Of a stretch of DNA of 64,000 nt, positions 34,819 to 43,840 are shown in pieces (position 1 is the stretch's first letter; each line of letters begins with the position of its first letter). A program made the translations under genes and the position numbers. The notes under the pieces were generated by a model that worked only from the letters and a program-made list of their open reading frames with translations, ran no database searches and was not told the DNA's origin. The stretch is from Pseudoxanthomonas sp. z9. Its GTDB lineage: Bacteria > Pseudomonadota > Gammaproteobacteria > Xanthomonadales > Xanthomonadaceae. The stretch spans positions 240,292-304,291 of the forward strand of contig NZ_VFID01000016.1 in assembly GCF_006542425.1 (NCBI RefSeq), in the 5' to 3' direction.

Positions 34819-35738
34819 GCGACACCCCCCAAACGCACAGCGGCAGCGTTGCCGTGATTGGCCGCCCCAACGTGGGCAAGTCCACCCTGACCAACGCGCT
34901 GGTGGGCGCCAAGGTCAGCATCGTGTCCAGCCGGCCACAGACCACCCGCCATCGCCTGCTGGGCATCGCGACGTTCCCGGCCGGCCAGATCGTGCTGGTC
35001 GACACGCCCGGTTTGCACAAGCAGCAGGGCAAGTTCTCCGCGTCGGCGATGAGCCGGGTGATGAACCGCGCGGCGCGTGGCGCGCTGGAAGGCGTGGACG
35101 CGGGCCTGCTGGTGATCGAGGCCGGCCGCTGGGAAGACGAGGACACCCTGGCCTACAACGTGCTCAGCGACGCCGGCATCCCGGTGGTGCTGGTGATCAA
35201 CAAGGTGGATCGGCTGCGCGAGAAGAGCGCGCTGCTGCCTTTCCTGGCGCAGGTTTCCGAGGGGCGCAAGTTCGCCGCCGTGCATCCGATCTCCGCGCTC
35301 AAGCGCAATGGCCTGGAAGCACTGGTGAAGGACGTGCTGGCGTTGCTGCCCGAGGCCCCGCCGATGTTCGGCGAGGACGAGATCACCGATCGCAGCGAAC
35401 GCTTCCTGGCCGGCGAACTGATCCGCGAGCAGTTGATGCGCCAGCTCGGCGCGGAACTGCCGTACGCCACCACCGTGGAAATCGAACGCTTCACCGAGGA
35501 AACCTCGCCCAAGCAGGGCGAACTGCTGCGCATCGGCGCGGTGGTGTGGGTGGAACGCGAAAGCCAGAAGGCGATCGTCATCGGCAAGGGCGGCGCGCGG
35601 CTGAAGGAAATCGGCAGCAAGGCGCGCATGCAGATGGAACACCTGTTCGGCCGCAAGGTCTTCCTGGAAACCTGGGTGCGCGTGCGCGAAGGCTGGTCCG
35701 ACGACGAAACCGCCCTCAAGGCGTTCGGTTATGAGTAA
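34815..35738 (+). CDS. era: GTPase Era
   Basis: ATG at 34815 overlaps the rnc stop. The 307-residue protein has the GTPase domain ([16 protein letters not shown] as G1, DTPGLHK as G3, NKVDRL as G4) and a C-terminal KH domain (about 205-300: [22 protein letters not shown] region, [18 protein letters not shown]) that binds 16S rRNA near its 3' end. It acts in 30S maturation and lies directly after rnc, as in most gammaproteobacteria. Confidence 0.96.
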   Translation: MSDTPQTHSGSVAVIGRPNVGKSTLTNALVGAKVSIVSSRPQTTRHRLLGIATFPAGQIVLVDTPGLHKQQGKFSASAMSRVMNRAARGALEGVDAGLLVIEAGRWEDEDTLAYNVLSDAGIPVVLVINKVDRLREKSALLPFLAQVSEGRKFAAVHPISALKRNGLEALVKDVLALLPEAPPMFGEDEITDRSERFLAGELIREQLMRQLGAELPYATTVEIERFTEETSPKQGELLRIGAVVWVERESQKAIVIGKGGARLKEIGSKARMQMEHLFGRKVFLETWVRVREGWSDDETALKAFGYE

Positions 35739-35741
35739 GCC

Positions 35742-35878
35742 GGGAATGGGGAATGGGGAGTCGGGAATCGTCCGGCTCCATCCGGTTTCCCTTCTCGCTG
35801 TTACCTCGGATGCCGCAGATGTCGGCAGACGATGCGACACGGCTTTCGATTCCCGATTCCCCATTCCCGATTCCCGCT
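35742..35878. repeat. Second copy of the GGGAAT inverted repeat
   Basis: Left arm GGGAATGGGGAATGGGGAGT... (about 35742-35770) and right arm CGATTCCCGATTCCCCATTC (about 35848-35878) enclose about 75 bases of unrelated sequence, within the era-recO gap and the first bases before recO. Confidence 0.7.
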
Positions 35879-35881
35879 GAA

Positions 35882-36613
35882 ATGCAGCTCACCGGCGAAC
35901 ACGCGTTCGTCCTGCATGCGCGACCCTGGCGCGAGACCAGCCTGCTGGTGGAAGTGCTGAGCGAGGATCGCGGCCGGCTGGGATTGGTGGCGCGCGGCGT
36001 GACCGGGCCGAAGAAGCAGGCGCTGCGCGCCGCGTTGCAACCGTTGCAGTACATCCGCCTGGATGCCGAATTGCGTGGCGAACTGGCCCGGCTGGTGGCC
36101 GCCGAGGCGCTGGACACCGCACCGCGGCTGGGCGGCGACGCGATGCTGGCGGGCTTCTATCTCAATGAACTGGTGCTGCGGCTGGCGCCCCGCCACGATC
36201 CGCTGCCGGATCTCTTCCATGCCTATGCCGCCGCGCGCGAACGGATTCGCGATGGCCAGCCGCTGGCGTGGACGTTGCGGCGGTTCGAACGGGATCTGCT
36301 GGAGGCACTGGGGTTCGGCTTCTCCCTGGAACACGACAGCGATGGCCGCGCGATCGATCCGGCGGCGCGCTACCAACTGGATCCGGAACAGGGACCGCGT
36401 CGCCTGCTCAGCGATCGTGGCCACAGCGATCGCAGCGCCGCCGCCACCGGACGCGCGCTGCTGGCGCTGGCGGCCAGCCAGGCGCCCCCGGCCGAGGATC
36501 TGGTCAGCCTGCGCCTGGCCCTGCGCGGGGTCCTGGCGCACCACCTGGGGCCGCGCGGGCTCAAGTCCTGGGAACTGATCAGTGAACTGGGCCGGTTGAA
36601 GCCGCGCGCCTGA
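35882..36613 (+). CDS. recO: DNA repair protein RecO
   Basis: I take the ATG at 35882 ([20 protein letters not shown]), which gives 243 residues; a longer frame from 35753 reads through the repeat and has no conservation. The N-terminal OB fold (about 1-80, [15 protein letters not shown]) and the helical C-terminal part ([19 protein letters not shown]) are present. It mediates RecA loading in the RecFOR recombination pathway. It ends the lepA operon. The next gene is convergent. Confidence 0.92.
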   Translation: MQLTGEHAFVLHARPWRETSLLVEVLSEDRGRLGLVARGVTGPKKQALRAALQPLQYIRLDAELRGELARLVAAEALDTAPRLGGDAMLAGFYLNELVLRLAPRHDPLPDLFHAYAAARERIRDGQPLAWTLRRFERDLLEALGFGFSLEHDSDGRAIDPAARYQLDPEQGPRRLLSDRGHSDRSAAATGRALLALAASQAPPAEDLVSLRLALRGVLAHHLGPRGLKSWELISELGRLKPRA

Positions 36614-36630
36614 GGCGCGAAGCGCCTGCA

Positions 36631-37311
36631 TCAATCGCGAAGCGCATCGGCCGCGGCGCGGAAGTCCATCAGCGCTTCCAGCGAACCGGGTGCGTGATGC
36701 AGTCGCTGCGCGGCCGTCGCCAGCCGGCTGGCGCCGACGAACCCGCAGCTGGCGCGCAGCTTGTGCAGGACGGCGCGCAGCGCTTCCTGGTCGCCGTCGC
36801 GAAAGGACTGTTCGACCACGCCGACGCTGGCAGGCAACTCGTCCAGGAACAGTCGACGCAAGGTCGCCACGTGTTCCCGGTTGCCATTGAGCGCCTTCAG
36901 CGCGGCCGATTCGTCCCAGTCGTGCGTGGCCGCCACGCCCGGAGGCAGGTGCCGGCGCACGGCCGCTTGCAGTTCCGCCGCGGACAGCGGCTTGACCAGC
37001 ACCGCCGCGAAGCCGGCCGCAAGCAGGGATTCGCGCCGCTCTGACGAAGGGTCGGCAGTGTGGGCCAATGCCGCCGTGCGCGTGCGCAGGCGACGCAGGC
37101 CACCAAGCAGTTGCGCGCCGCTGCCGTCGGGCAGGTTCGCGTCGATGAGCCAGAGGTCGTGCTGGTCTTCCCGCCGCAGCGCATCGGCGACCGAATCGGC
37201 GCTGTCGACCTGGGCGGGCAGCGCCTGCAGCGCGGCCAGCATGAAGGCGTGGCTGATCGGGTCGTCCTCGACCAGCAACAGGCGTGGCTTCATTCCTTCG
37301 TCCCCGGACAT
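36631..37311 (-). CDS. Receiver-Hpt phosphorelay protein
   Basis: The ATG at 37311 has GGAGG nine bases upstream, and I choose it over the internal ATG at 37293. The 226-residue protein joins a receiver (about 8-122, phosphoacceptor D57 in WLIDANLPDG, lysine K107) to a C-terminal Hpt domain with H183 in AVLHKLRASCGFVGA. It could receive phosphate on D57 or pass it through H183. It is divergent from the ydbH-type gene with only 15 bases between the starts. Confidence 0.82.
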   Translation of the reverse strand: MSGDEGMKPRLLLVEDDPISHAFMLAALQALPAQVDSADSVADALRREDQHDLWLIDANLPDGSGAQLLGGLRRLRTRTAALAHTADPSSERRESLLAAGFAAVLVKPLSAAELQAAVRRHLPPGVAATHDWDESAALKALNGNREHVATLRRLFLDELPASVGVVEQSFRDGDQEALRAVLHKLRASCGFVGASRLATAAQRLHHAPGSLEALMDFRAAADALRD

Positions 37312-37326
37312 CGTTATGCTGCCTCC

Positions 37327-39348
37327 ATGTGCGTTCGCATGTTAACGCTGCTGATGCTGATCGGGTTGACGCCGCTGGTTCCGGCGCAGGCCCGTGTGGC
37401 GAGTGCGCATATCGCACGGGTGAGCACGCCCGTGGCGGTGCTGGAGGACGTGCACGTGCGCCTGGCCTGGCCGGCGGCCGCCGACACCGGCGAGCTGTCC
37501 CTGCGGGCACGCGGCCTGCGCGCGGACGATCTGGGCTATCGCTGGCACGACGTTCATTGGAGCTGTCCGTTGCGGCGCGAGGCCGGGGAACGGTGGCGGT
37601 GCGACGGACGGGTGACCCAGGCCGGCGGTTCGCCGTTGCGGCTGGAGGTGGCCATCGATGTGACCCATACCCGTGCCCGGCTGGCCGGCGGCCCCGCGTC
37701 GCTGGCGATGGAGCGCAACGCGGCCGCGCCGGACCTCACCCGGATCGATCTGGTGCAGGTCCCGGTGAGCTGGGCGCAGGCGCTGGTCGCGCAGGGCTGG
37801 GCGGATGCGCGTCTGAAAGGTGGACGCCTGGATGGCAGGCTGGACCTGCGCGTGCCCGAACGCGGTCCGCTGCAGGTCTCCGGACCGCTCCGGCTCGGCG
37901 GACTCTCGCTCGACACGCCGGACGGCAGCATCGCCGCCGAAGGCCTGTCGGCGGCCTTGCGGATCGACTACCGCCAGTTTCCGCGGCAGAGGCTGGTCAC
38001 CCTGGACGGCGAGCTGCGCGGCGGCGAACTGCTCGCGGGCAACGCCTACATCGCCTTGCCGGATACGCCGGTGGGGGTGGACGTGGCCGCGCGGCGCTGG
38101 CCGGACGGACGCTGGGAATTGCCGACGCTGGCCTGGGACGACGGCGCGGCCTTGCAGGTGACCGGCGGCCTGAGCCTGGACCCCGCCTTGAACCTGAGCG
38201 ATGCCGCGCTGCGGATGCGCAGCGATGATCTGGCACCGTTGCAGGCGCGTTACCTGTCCGGTTGGCTGGGCCTGGCCGGCCTGTCGGATCTGCGCATGGG
38301 CGGTGCGCTGGCGGCGCGGGTGGATCTGCACGCCGGCGCGCTGCGCGAGGCGGAGATGGAACTGCGCGATGTCGATCTGATCGATGGTCGCGATCGTTTC
38401 CGCCTGCTGGGCGTGCAGGGCAATCCGGTGCTGTCCGGGGGCACCCGGCGCGACAGCGTGCTGCGCTGGCGCGGCGGCGCCCTGCACGGACTGCCGTTTG
38501 GCGCGGCCGAATTCCCGCTCCACAGTGGCGACGGGGCACTCGCGTTGCGCGAAGCGGTCACCGTGCCGGCGCTGGGCGGCGGCCTGACCTTCGAAGCCCT
38601 GAACCTGCATCCGCCGCGGGCGTCGGGCGGGCTGGCGTTCGACTTCGGCCTGAGCGTGAAGGACCTGGACATCGGCCAGCTCGCCTCGGCCATGCACTGG
38701 CCCGCGTTCCAGGGCAACCTCAGTGGACGCATCCCGCGCGTGCGTTATGCCGAGGATCGCCTCGATTTCGACGGCACGCTGACCGCGCACATGTTCGGCG
38801 GCAGCGTGGAGGTCTCCGGCCTGTCGATGGAACGTCCGTTCGGCACCGCGCCCACGCTGTCGGCGGACATCGCGCTGGATGATCTGGATCTGCAGGCGCT
38901 CACCGGGGTGTTCGGCTTCGGTGAAATCACCGGCGCGCTGGATGGCCATATCCGTGATCTGCGCCTGGTGGACTGGAGCCCGCAGGGCTTCGACGCCGAC
39001 CTGCATACCGATCCGCAGTGGCGCGGGCGCCAGCGGATCAGCCAGCGCGCCGTGCAGGATCTGTCCAGCGTCGGCGGCGGCCAGGGGCTCGGCGGCAGCC
39101 TGCAGGCGCAGGCGCTCAAACTGTTCGATGACTTCGGCTATCGTCGCATCGGCATCCGCTGTCGCCTGTCCGAGGAGGTCTGCAGGATGGACGGGCTGGG
39201 TTCAGCCGGAGCCGGTTTTATCATTGTCGAAGGCCAGGGCCTGCCACGCCTGACCGTGGTGGGATTCAACCACCAGGTCGACTGGCCGACCCTGGTCAAG
39301 CGCCTCGGCGACGTGACCCGCGGCGAAAGCAAACCGGTATTCCAGTAG
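37327..39348 (+). CDS. ydbH: YdbH-family AsmA-like intermembrane lipid transport protein
   Basis: The ATG at 37327 (or 37339) gives about 670 residues with an N-terminal hydrophobic signal/anchor (LTLLMLIGLTPLVPAQA). The C-terminal third is most conserved (RIPRVRYAEDRLDFDGTLTA, FGGSVEVSGLSMERPFG, ALTGVFGFGEITGALDG). Such proteins are repeated beta sheets that bridge inner and outer membranes to carry phospholipid. In E. coli YdbH works redundantly with TamB and YhdP. The partner lipoprotein gene follows after 19 bases. No separate ynbE gene is seen. Confidence 0.85.
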   Translation: MCVRMLTLLMLIGLTPLVPAQARVASAHIARVSTPVAVLEDVHVRLAWPAAADTGELSLRARGLRADDLGYRWHDVHWSCPLRREAGERWRCDGRVTQAGGSPLRLEVAIDVTHTRARLAGGPASLAMERNAAAPDLTRIDLVQVPVSWAQALVAQGWADARLKGGRLDGRLDLRVPERGPLQVSGPLRLGGLSLDTPDGSIAAEGLSAALRIDYRQFPRQRLVTLDGELRGGELLAGNAYIALPDTPVGVDVAARRWPDGRWELPTLAWDDGAALQVTGGLSLDPALNLSDAALRMRSDDLAPLQARYLSGWLGLAGLSDLRMGGALAARVDLHAGALREAEMELRDVDLIDGRDRFRLLGVQGNPVLSGGTRRDSVLRWRGGALHGLPFGAAEFPLHSGDGALALREAVTVPALGGGLTFEALNLHPPRASGGLAFDFGLSVKDLDIGQLASAMHWPAFQGNLSGRIPRVRYAEDRLDFDGTLTAHMFGGSVEVSGLSMERPFGTAPTLSADIALDDLDLQALTGVFGFGEITGALDGHIRDLRLVDWSPQGFDADLHTDPQWRGRQRISQRAVQDLSSVGGGQGLGGSLQAQALKLFDDFGYRRIGIRCRLSEEVCRMDGLGSAGAGFIIVEGQGLPRLTVVGFNHQVDWPTLVKRLGDVTRGESKPVFQ

Positions 39349-39367
39349 CTACCCAGGAGAGACACAC

Positions 39368-40000
39368 ATGCATCGTTGGTTGGGAACCTCTGTCGCCGCC
39401 GCGCTGCTGCTGACCGCATGCGTCACCATCAACGTCTATTTCCCGGCCGCCGAAGCCAAGGAGGCCGCACGCGAGTTCGTCGAGAAGGTGATCGGCGACG
39501 ACGCCAAGTCGCCTGCCACGCCGGAGGCCAAGCCCGATTCCAGCGTGCCGGCGACCCCGGGCGGCAGCGCATCGCTGGTGCCGGTCTCGCGCCGTGGTTT
39601 CGACTGGCTGTCGCTGGTCGGCATTGCCAGCGCGCACGCGCAGGAAAGCGCGGACATCAACATCAAGACCCCGGCCATCCAAGCCATCCAGGGCCGCATG
39701 GCCACCCGCTTCCGCAACCAGTTGCAGGCCGGTTTCGATGCCGGTGCGCTCGGACTGACCCGCGACGGCATGATCGAAGTGCGCGACGCCGGCAAGCTGG
39801 CGCTCAAGGACCGGGTGGCGATCACCCAGGCGGTGGCCGACGACAACCGCGACCGCAAGGCGGTCTACCGCGAGATTGCGGTGGCCAACGGCCATCCGGA
39901 GTGGGAGGCGCAGATCCGCCAGACCTTCGCCCAGCAGTGGATCGCCAGCGCCCGGGGGGGCTGGTGGTACCAGGACGCGGGCGGGTGGAAGCAGAAGTAG
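39368..40000 (+). CDS. ydbL: YdbL-type DUF1318 lipoprotein
   Basis: ATG at 39368 with an AGGAGAG site. The 210-residue protein has a lipobox (AAALLLTACVTINVYFPAAE, lipidated C18), a linker and a second hydrophobic stretch (about 75-90). A C-terminal DUF1318 domain (about 95-205: IQGRMATRFRNQLQAGFD, ADDNRDRKAVYREIAVANG, GGWWYQDAGGWKQK) follows. In the E. coli operon YdbH-YnbE-YdbL, YnbE is a lipoprotein and YdbL a soluble chaperone-like protein. Here one lipoprotein may combine both roles. Confidence 0.85.
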   Translation: MHRWLGTSVAAALLLTACVTINVYFPAAEAKEAAREFVEKVIGDDAKSPATPEAKPDSSVPATPGGSASLVPVSRRGFDWLSLVGIASAHAQESADINIKTPAIQAIQGRMATRFRNQLQAGFDAGALGLTRDGMIEVRDAGKLALKDRVAITQAVADDNRDRKAVYREIAVANGHPEWEAQIRQTFAQQWIASARGGWWYQDAGGWKQK

Positions 40001-40002
40001 GA

Positions 40003-40212
40003 CGCCGGGGGCTGAGGAGCAAATCCCGCTCGGTCTCCCTTTTGCGCCTTCAACAGCCGAATGGCTGGCCAAGGGGAGGCAAAAGCCAGGTTTTCTTGAG
40101 CATCTCGAACGCATCGGAGCTGGGAGATTGCTTTCAAGCCCCCTTTGAAAAAGGGGGCGGGCGGCCGCGCAGCGGGCGGCGGGGGATTTGCTTTTGGCGG
40201 GGAGTCGGGAAA
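40003..40212. repeat. Dispersed repeat with CCCCCTTT hairpin
   Basis: The region includes CTTCAACAGCCGAATGGCTG (about 40048-40067), a perfect stem GCCCCCTTT-gaa-AAAGGGGGC (40138-40158), and GGGGGATTTGCTTTTGGCGG (about 40183-40202). The same three elements recur at 63600-64000. It lies between ydbL and rlmD and contains no gene. Confidence 0.72.
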
Positions 40213-40269
40213 GGCCCACCCCCGCTCATGCGACAATGACGCCCCGTAATTGCACGCAGCTTTCGCCAC

Positions 40270-41634
40270 GTGGCCCGCAGCCGTTCCCCCCGCATCGACA
40301 AAACCCCTTTTGAAGCCCAGATCCTCGACCTGACCCACGACGGCCGGGGCGTCGCCCGCCGGCCTGCCGCGCCGGGCGAGAGCGGCAAGGCCGTGTTCGT
40401 GGCCGGCGCGTTGCCGGGCGAGCGGGTGATGGCCGAACAGACCGCCAAGAACCGCCACTTCGACGAAGCGCGCACGCTGGACGTGCTGCAGGCCTCGCCG
40501 GATCGGGTGGCGCCGCGTTGTGCGCATTTCGGTACCTGCGGTGGCTGCGTGCTCCAGCACCTGGACGAGGACAAGCAGATCCACGCCAAGCAGCGGGTGC
40601 TGATGGAAAACCTGGAGCGCATCGGCCATGTCGCTCCCGGCAGCGTGCTGGCGCCGCTGGTGGATGCGAGCTGGGGCTACCGGCGCAAGGGCCGCTTCTC
40701 GGTGCGCCGGGTCGACAAGAAGGACAAGACGCTGGTCGGTTTCCGCGAGCAGGATCCGCGCTTCGTCGCCGATCTGTCCGAATGCCATACCGTCATCCCC
40801 GAGATCGGCGGGCGCATCACCGCGCTGGCGGCGCTGGTCGATGGCCTGCACGCACGCGCCGATATCCCCCAGATCGAATTCATCGCCGGCGACGCTACTG
40901 CGGAGTTCAGCGGCATCGCACTGGTGTTCCGCCATCTGAAGCCGCTGGGCGACGCCGATCGCGCCGCGCTGGTGGCGTTCGGCCAGCAGCATTCGTTCGC
41001 CATCTTCCTGCAGCCGGGCGGCGTGGACAGCGTGCACCCCTTGTGGCCCGAGGCGCCGGCGCTGGCCTTCGTGTTGCCGCAGTGGAACGTGGAACTGGCG
41101 TTCCGCCCGCTGGACTTCATCCAGGTCAACGCCGGGTTGAACCAGAAGATGATCGCGCGGACCTTCGAGCTGCTGGATCCGCAGCCACGGGATCGCGTGC
41201 TGGATCTGTTCTGCGGCCTGGGCAACTTCACCCTGCCGATGGCGCGGCTGGTCGGCGAGGTGGTGGGCGTGGAAGGCGATGCCGGCCTGGTGGCGCGGGC
41301 GCGCGAGAACGCACGGCGCAACGGACTGGCGAACGCGCAGTTCCATGCCGCCGACCTGACCCAGGACCAGCGCGGCACGGGCTGGATGCGCCAGGGCTTC
41401 GACAAGCTGCTGCTGGACCCGCCGCGCTCGGGCGCCATCGAAGTGCTGCAACAGCTGCCGCTGAAACAATTCAACCGTATCGTCTACGTCAGCTGCCACC
41501 CCGGCTCGCTGGCCCGCGACGCCGGCTTCCTGGTCAACGAACAAGGCTACGAACTGAAGTCGGCCGGGGTGATGGACATGTTCCCGCACACCGCCCACGT
41601 CGAATCGATTGCGTTGTTTGAACGACGGGAATAG
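40270..41634 (+). CDS. rlmD: 23S rRNA (uracil-1939-C5)-methyltransferase RlmD
   Basis: GTG start at 40270; 454 residues. A TRAM domain (about 12-70) precedes the 4Fe-4S cysteine cluster, CAHFGTCGGC at about 79-88 and the cysteine in SECHTV. The methyltransferase domain follows (VLDLFCGLGNFTLPMARL, then DKLLLDPPRSGA and VYVSCHPGSLARD with the catalytic cysteine). It adds the C5 methyl group of U1939 in 23S rRNA. The start is set by the stop-free frame and conservation rather than a strong ribosome site. Confidence 0.93.
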   Translation: MARSRSPRIDKTPFEAQILDLTHDGRGVARRPAAPGESGKAVFVAGALPGERVMAEQTAKNRHFDEARTLDVLQASPDRVAPRCAHFGTCGGCVLQHLDEDKQIHAKQRVLMENLERIGHVAPGSVLAPLVDASWGYRRKGRFSVRRVDKKDKTLVGFREQDPRFVADLSECHTVIPEIGGRITALAALVDGLHARADIPQIEFIAGDATAEFSGIALVFRHLKPLGDADRAALVAFGQQHSFAIFLQPGGVDSVHPLWPEAPALAFVLPQWNVELAFRPLDFIQVNAGLNQKMIARTFELLDPQPRDRVLDLFCGLGNFTLPMARLVGEVVGVEGDAGLVARARENARRNGLANAQFHAADLTQDQRGTGWMRQGFDKLLLDPPRSGAIEVLQQLPLKQFNRIVYVSCHPGSLARDAGFLVNEQGYELKSAGVMDMFPHTAHVESIALFERRE

Positions 41635-41720
41635 GGAATCGGGAACGGGGAATCGAAAGCCAATGCGCTTGCTCCCCGCTCCCTGATTCAACGATTCCCG
41701 ATTCTCCATTCCCCATTCAC
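41634..41720. repeat. Third copy of the GGGAAT inverted repeat
   Basis: GGGAATCGGGAACGGGGAATCG (about 41634-41655) and AACGATTCCCGATTCTCCAT... (about 41690-41718) form complementary arms enclosing about 35 bases between rlmD and the CYTH gene. Confidence 0.7.
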
Positions 41721-41731
41721 GGCTCCATCCC

Positions 41732-42250
41732 ATGCCTGTAGAAATCGAACGCAAATTCCTGGTTACCGGTGACGGCTGGCGCGAGGCCGCGCACGAGGTG
41801 GTGCCGATGGCGCAGGGCTACATCAACGACATGGCGGCGATGGACGAGGGCCGGCAGAAGGCGTCGGTGCGCGTGCGCATCCAGGGCAACGAGGCTTATC
41901 TCAACCTCAAGTCGCGCGAGCTCGGCCACACCCGCCAGGAGTTCGACTATCCCATCCCGGTGGAAGAGGCGCGCGCGCTGCTGGACCTGTGCGTGGGCGG
42001 ACTGATCGACAAGCGCCGCCACCATGTCCGCCATGCCGGGCACCTGTGGGAGGTGGACGAGTTCCTGGGCGAGAACGCCGGCCTGGTGGTGGCCGAGATT
42101 GAACTGGCCAGCGCCGATGAAGCCTTCGTGAAACCGGACTGGATCGGCAGGCAGGTCACCGACAGGCCGCGCTATTACAATCTGGCCCTGGCATCGCGCC
42201 CGTACTCGCAGTGGTCCGCGGCCGAACGCGACGCCAGCGACCTTCCCTGA
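41732..42250 (+). CDS. CYTH-domain inorganic triphosphatase
   Basis: The 172-residue protein is a single CYTH domain with the ExExK motif near the start (VEIERKFLVTG, E4-E6-K8). Further basic and acidic residues line the tunnel (VRVRIQGNEAYLNLKS, WEVDEFLGENAGLVVAEIEL). Such proteins hydrolyse inorganic triphosphate or act as class-IV adenylate cyclases; the short form is typical of triphosphatases. It begins a compact run with nagZ (11 bases apart). Confidence 0.85.
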   Translation: MPVEIERKFLVTGDGWREAAHEVVPMAQGYINDMAAMDEGRQKASVRVRIQGNEAYLNLKSRELGHTRQEFDYPIPVEEARALLDLCVGGLIDKRRHHVRHAGHLWEVDEFLGENAGLVVAEIELASADEAFVKPDWIGRQVTDRPRYYNLALASRPYSQWSAAERDASDLP

Positions 42251-42260
42251 GGACCCCACC

Positions 42261-43265
42261 ATGCTTGTCATCGGCATTGCCGGCACCGAACTCAGCGCCC
42301 AGGAGCGCGACTGGCTGCAGCACGACGCCGTCGCCGGCCTCATCCTGTTCACCCGCAACTTCGCCTCGCGCGCGCAGGTCACCGAGCTGTCCGCCGCCAT
42401 CCGCGATGCGGCGCCGCGCCCGCAGCTGATCTGCGTGGACCAGGAAGGTGGCCGCGTGCAGCGCTTCCGCGAGGGCTACAGCGCGCTGCCGCCGCTGGAA
42501 GGCTTCGGCAAGCGCTACGCCGAGGACCCGCAGGGCGCCCTGCAACTGGCGCAGGAACACGCCTGGCTGATGGCCAGCGAGATCCGCGCCAGCGGCATCG
42601 ACCTGAGCTTTGCGCCGGTGGTGGATCTGGCGCGCGGCAACCGTGCCATCGGCGACCGCGCGTTCGACGCGGATCCGCAGGTGGTCGCCGCGTTCACCCG
42701 CGCCTATGTGCAGGGCATGCACAGCGTCGGCATGCCGGCCACCCTCAAGCATTTCCCCGGGCACGGCACGGTGCTGGAAGACACGCACTTCGACGACGCG
42801 GCCGATCCGCGCACGCTGGAGGAACTGCGCGGGCAGGATCTGCTGCCGTTCGTGGCCGGCATCGAGGCCGGCGCGGACGCGGTGATGATGGCGCACGTGA
42901 AATACCCGGCGGTGGCGCCGGAGCCGGCCGGCTACTCGCCGCGCTGGATCCAGGACATCCTGCGCGCGGATATGGGTTTCCGCGGGGTGGTGTTCTCCGA
43001 CGACATCGGCATGGCCGCGGCGTTCTCCGCCGGCGGCGTGAAGGAGCGCATCGATCTGCACCTGGATGCCGGCTGCGACGTCGTGCTGGTGTGCTCGCCG
43101 AAACTGGTGGAAGAGTCGCTCAAGGCGGTGGAAGGGCGCGCCCTGAACACCGCGGCGCTGCTGGGCCTGATCGGCCGTGGCGCGCTGGGCTGGGACGGCC
43201 TGCTGGCCGATCAACGTTATGGGCAGGCGCAGGCGCGCGTGCTCGGCAATACAGGAGTGGTGTGA
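42261..43265 (+). CDS. nagZ: Beta-N-acetylhexosaminidase NagZ
   Basis: The 334-residue protein is a GH3 beta-N-acetylglucosaminidase: VDQEGGRVQRFREG, KHFPGHGTVLEDTH (the catalytic histidine loop) and VFSDDIGMAAA (aspartate nucleophile). It cleaves GlcNAc-anhydro-MurNAc-peptides in the cytosol during peptidoglycan recycling, and in many bacteria its product controls AmpC. It overlaps the next start by one base (43265). Confidence 0.94.
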   Translation: MLVIGIAGTELSAQERDWLQHDAVAGLILFTRNFASRAQVTELSAAIRDAAPRPQLICVDQEGGRVQRFREGYSALPPLEGFGKRYAEDPQGALQLAQEHAWLMASEIRASGIDLSFAPVVDLARGNRAIGDRAFDADPQVVAAFTRAYVQGMHSVGMPATLKHFPGHGTVLEDTHFDDAADPRTLEELRGQDLLPFVAGIEAGADAVMMAHVKYPAVAPEPAGYSPRWIQDILRADMGFRGVVFSDDIGMAAAFSAGGVKERIDLHLDAGCDVVLVCSPKLVEESLKAVEGRALNTAALLGLIGRGALGWDGLLADQRYGQAQARVLGNTGVV

Positions 43266-43840
43266 TGAGCAAACTGGGAACGACGCGTCCTTCGCTGGCC
43301 GATGCGCTGGCCAATGCCGATCTGCTGGTGGATCGCGCCACCCTGGACCAGGCGATTGCGGATATGGCCGAACCGATCGCGCGTGACTACGCCGGCGAAG
43401 TGCCGGTCTACCTGACCATCATGCACGGCGCGCTGCCGTTCGCCGGCCAGTTGGCGCTGGAACTGGGCGCGCGCGGGCTGGATCTGGAATTCGATTACCT
43501 GCATGCCACCCGCTATCGCGGCGAGACCGCCGGTGGCGAGCTGGTGTGGAAGCATCGCCCGGCCACCGCGCTGTATGGTCGCCGGGTGCTGCTGGTCGAT
43601 GACATTCTCGACGAGGGCCATACGCTTCTGGCCGTGCGCCAGTGGTGCCTGGAGCAGGGCGCCACCGACGTGCGCATCGCCGCGCTCAGCGTCAAGCGCC
43701 ACGACCGCTGCGTCGAGGGCGTGCGGGCCGATTACATGGGCGTGGAAGTGGCGGATCGCTACGTGTTCGGTTTCGGCATGGACTACTACGAGCAGGGTCG
43801 CAACCTGCCGGCCATCTACGCGCTGAAGGAAGAGGCATGA
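43265..43840 (+). CDS. hpt: Hypoxanthine-guanine phosphoribosyltransferase
   Basis: ATG at 43265; 191 residues. The PRPP-binding loop RVLLVDDILDEGHTLLAV is intact, and IMHGALPFAGQLALEL carries the pyrophosphate loop. It salvages hypoxanthine and guanine to IMP and GMP. It sits between nagZ and the MTIP gene, with ATGA-type contacts on both sides, so the three are one operon. Confidence 0.92.
   Translation: MSKLGTTRPSLADALANADLLVDRATLDQAIADMAEPIARDYAGEVPVYLTIMHGALPFAGQLALELGARGLDLEFDYLHATRYRGETAGGELVWKHRPATALYGRRVLLVDDILDEGHTLLAVRQWCLEQGATDVRIAALSVKRHDRCVEGVRADYMGVEVADRYVFGFGMDYYEQGRNLPAIYALKEEA

Noticed and set aside
35753..35881. N-terminal extension of RecO
   Set aside because: It translates the GGGAAT repeat ([14 protein letters not shown] residues), so it is not conserved protein.
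32803..41720. CRISPR array
   Set aside because: The GGGAAT units are only 7-8 bases, inverted and in separate loci; there are no regular spacers or cas genes.
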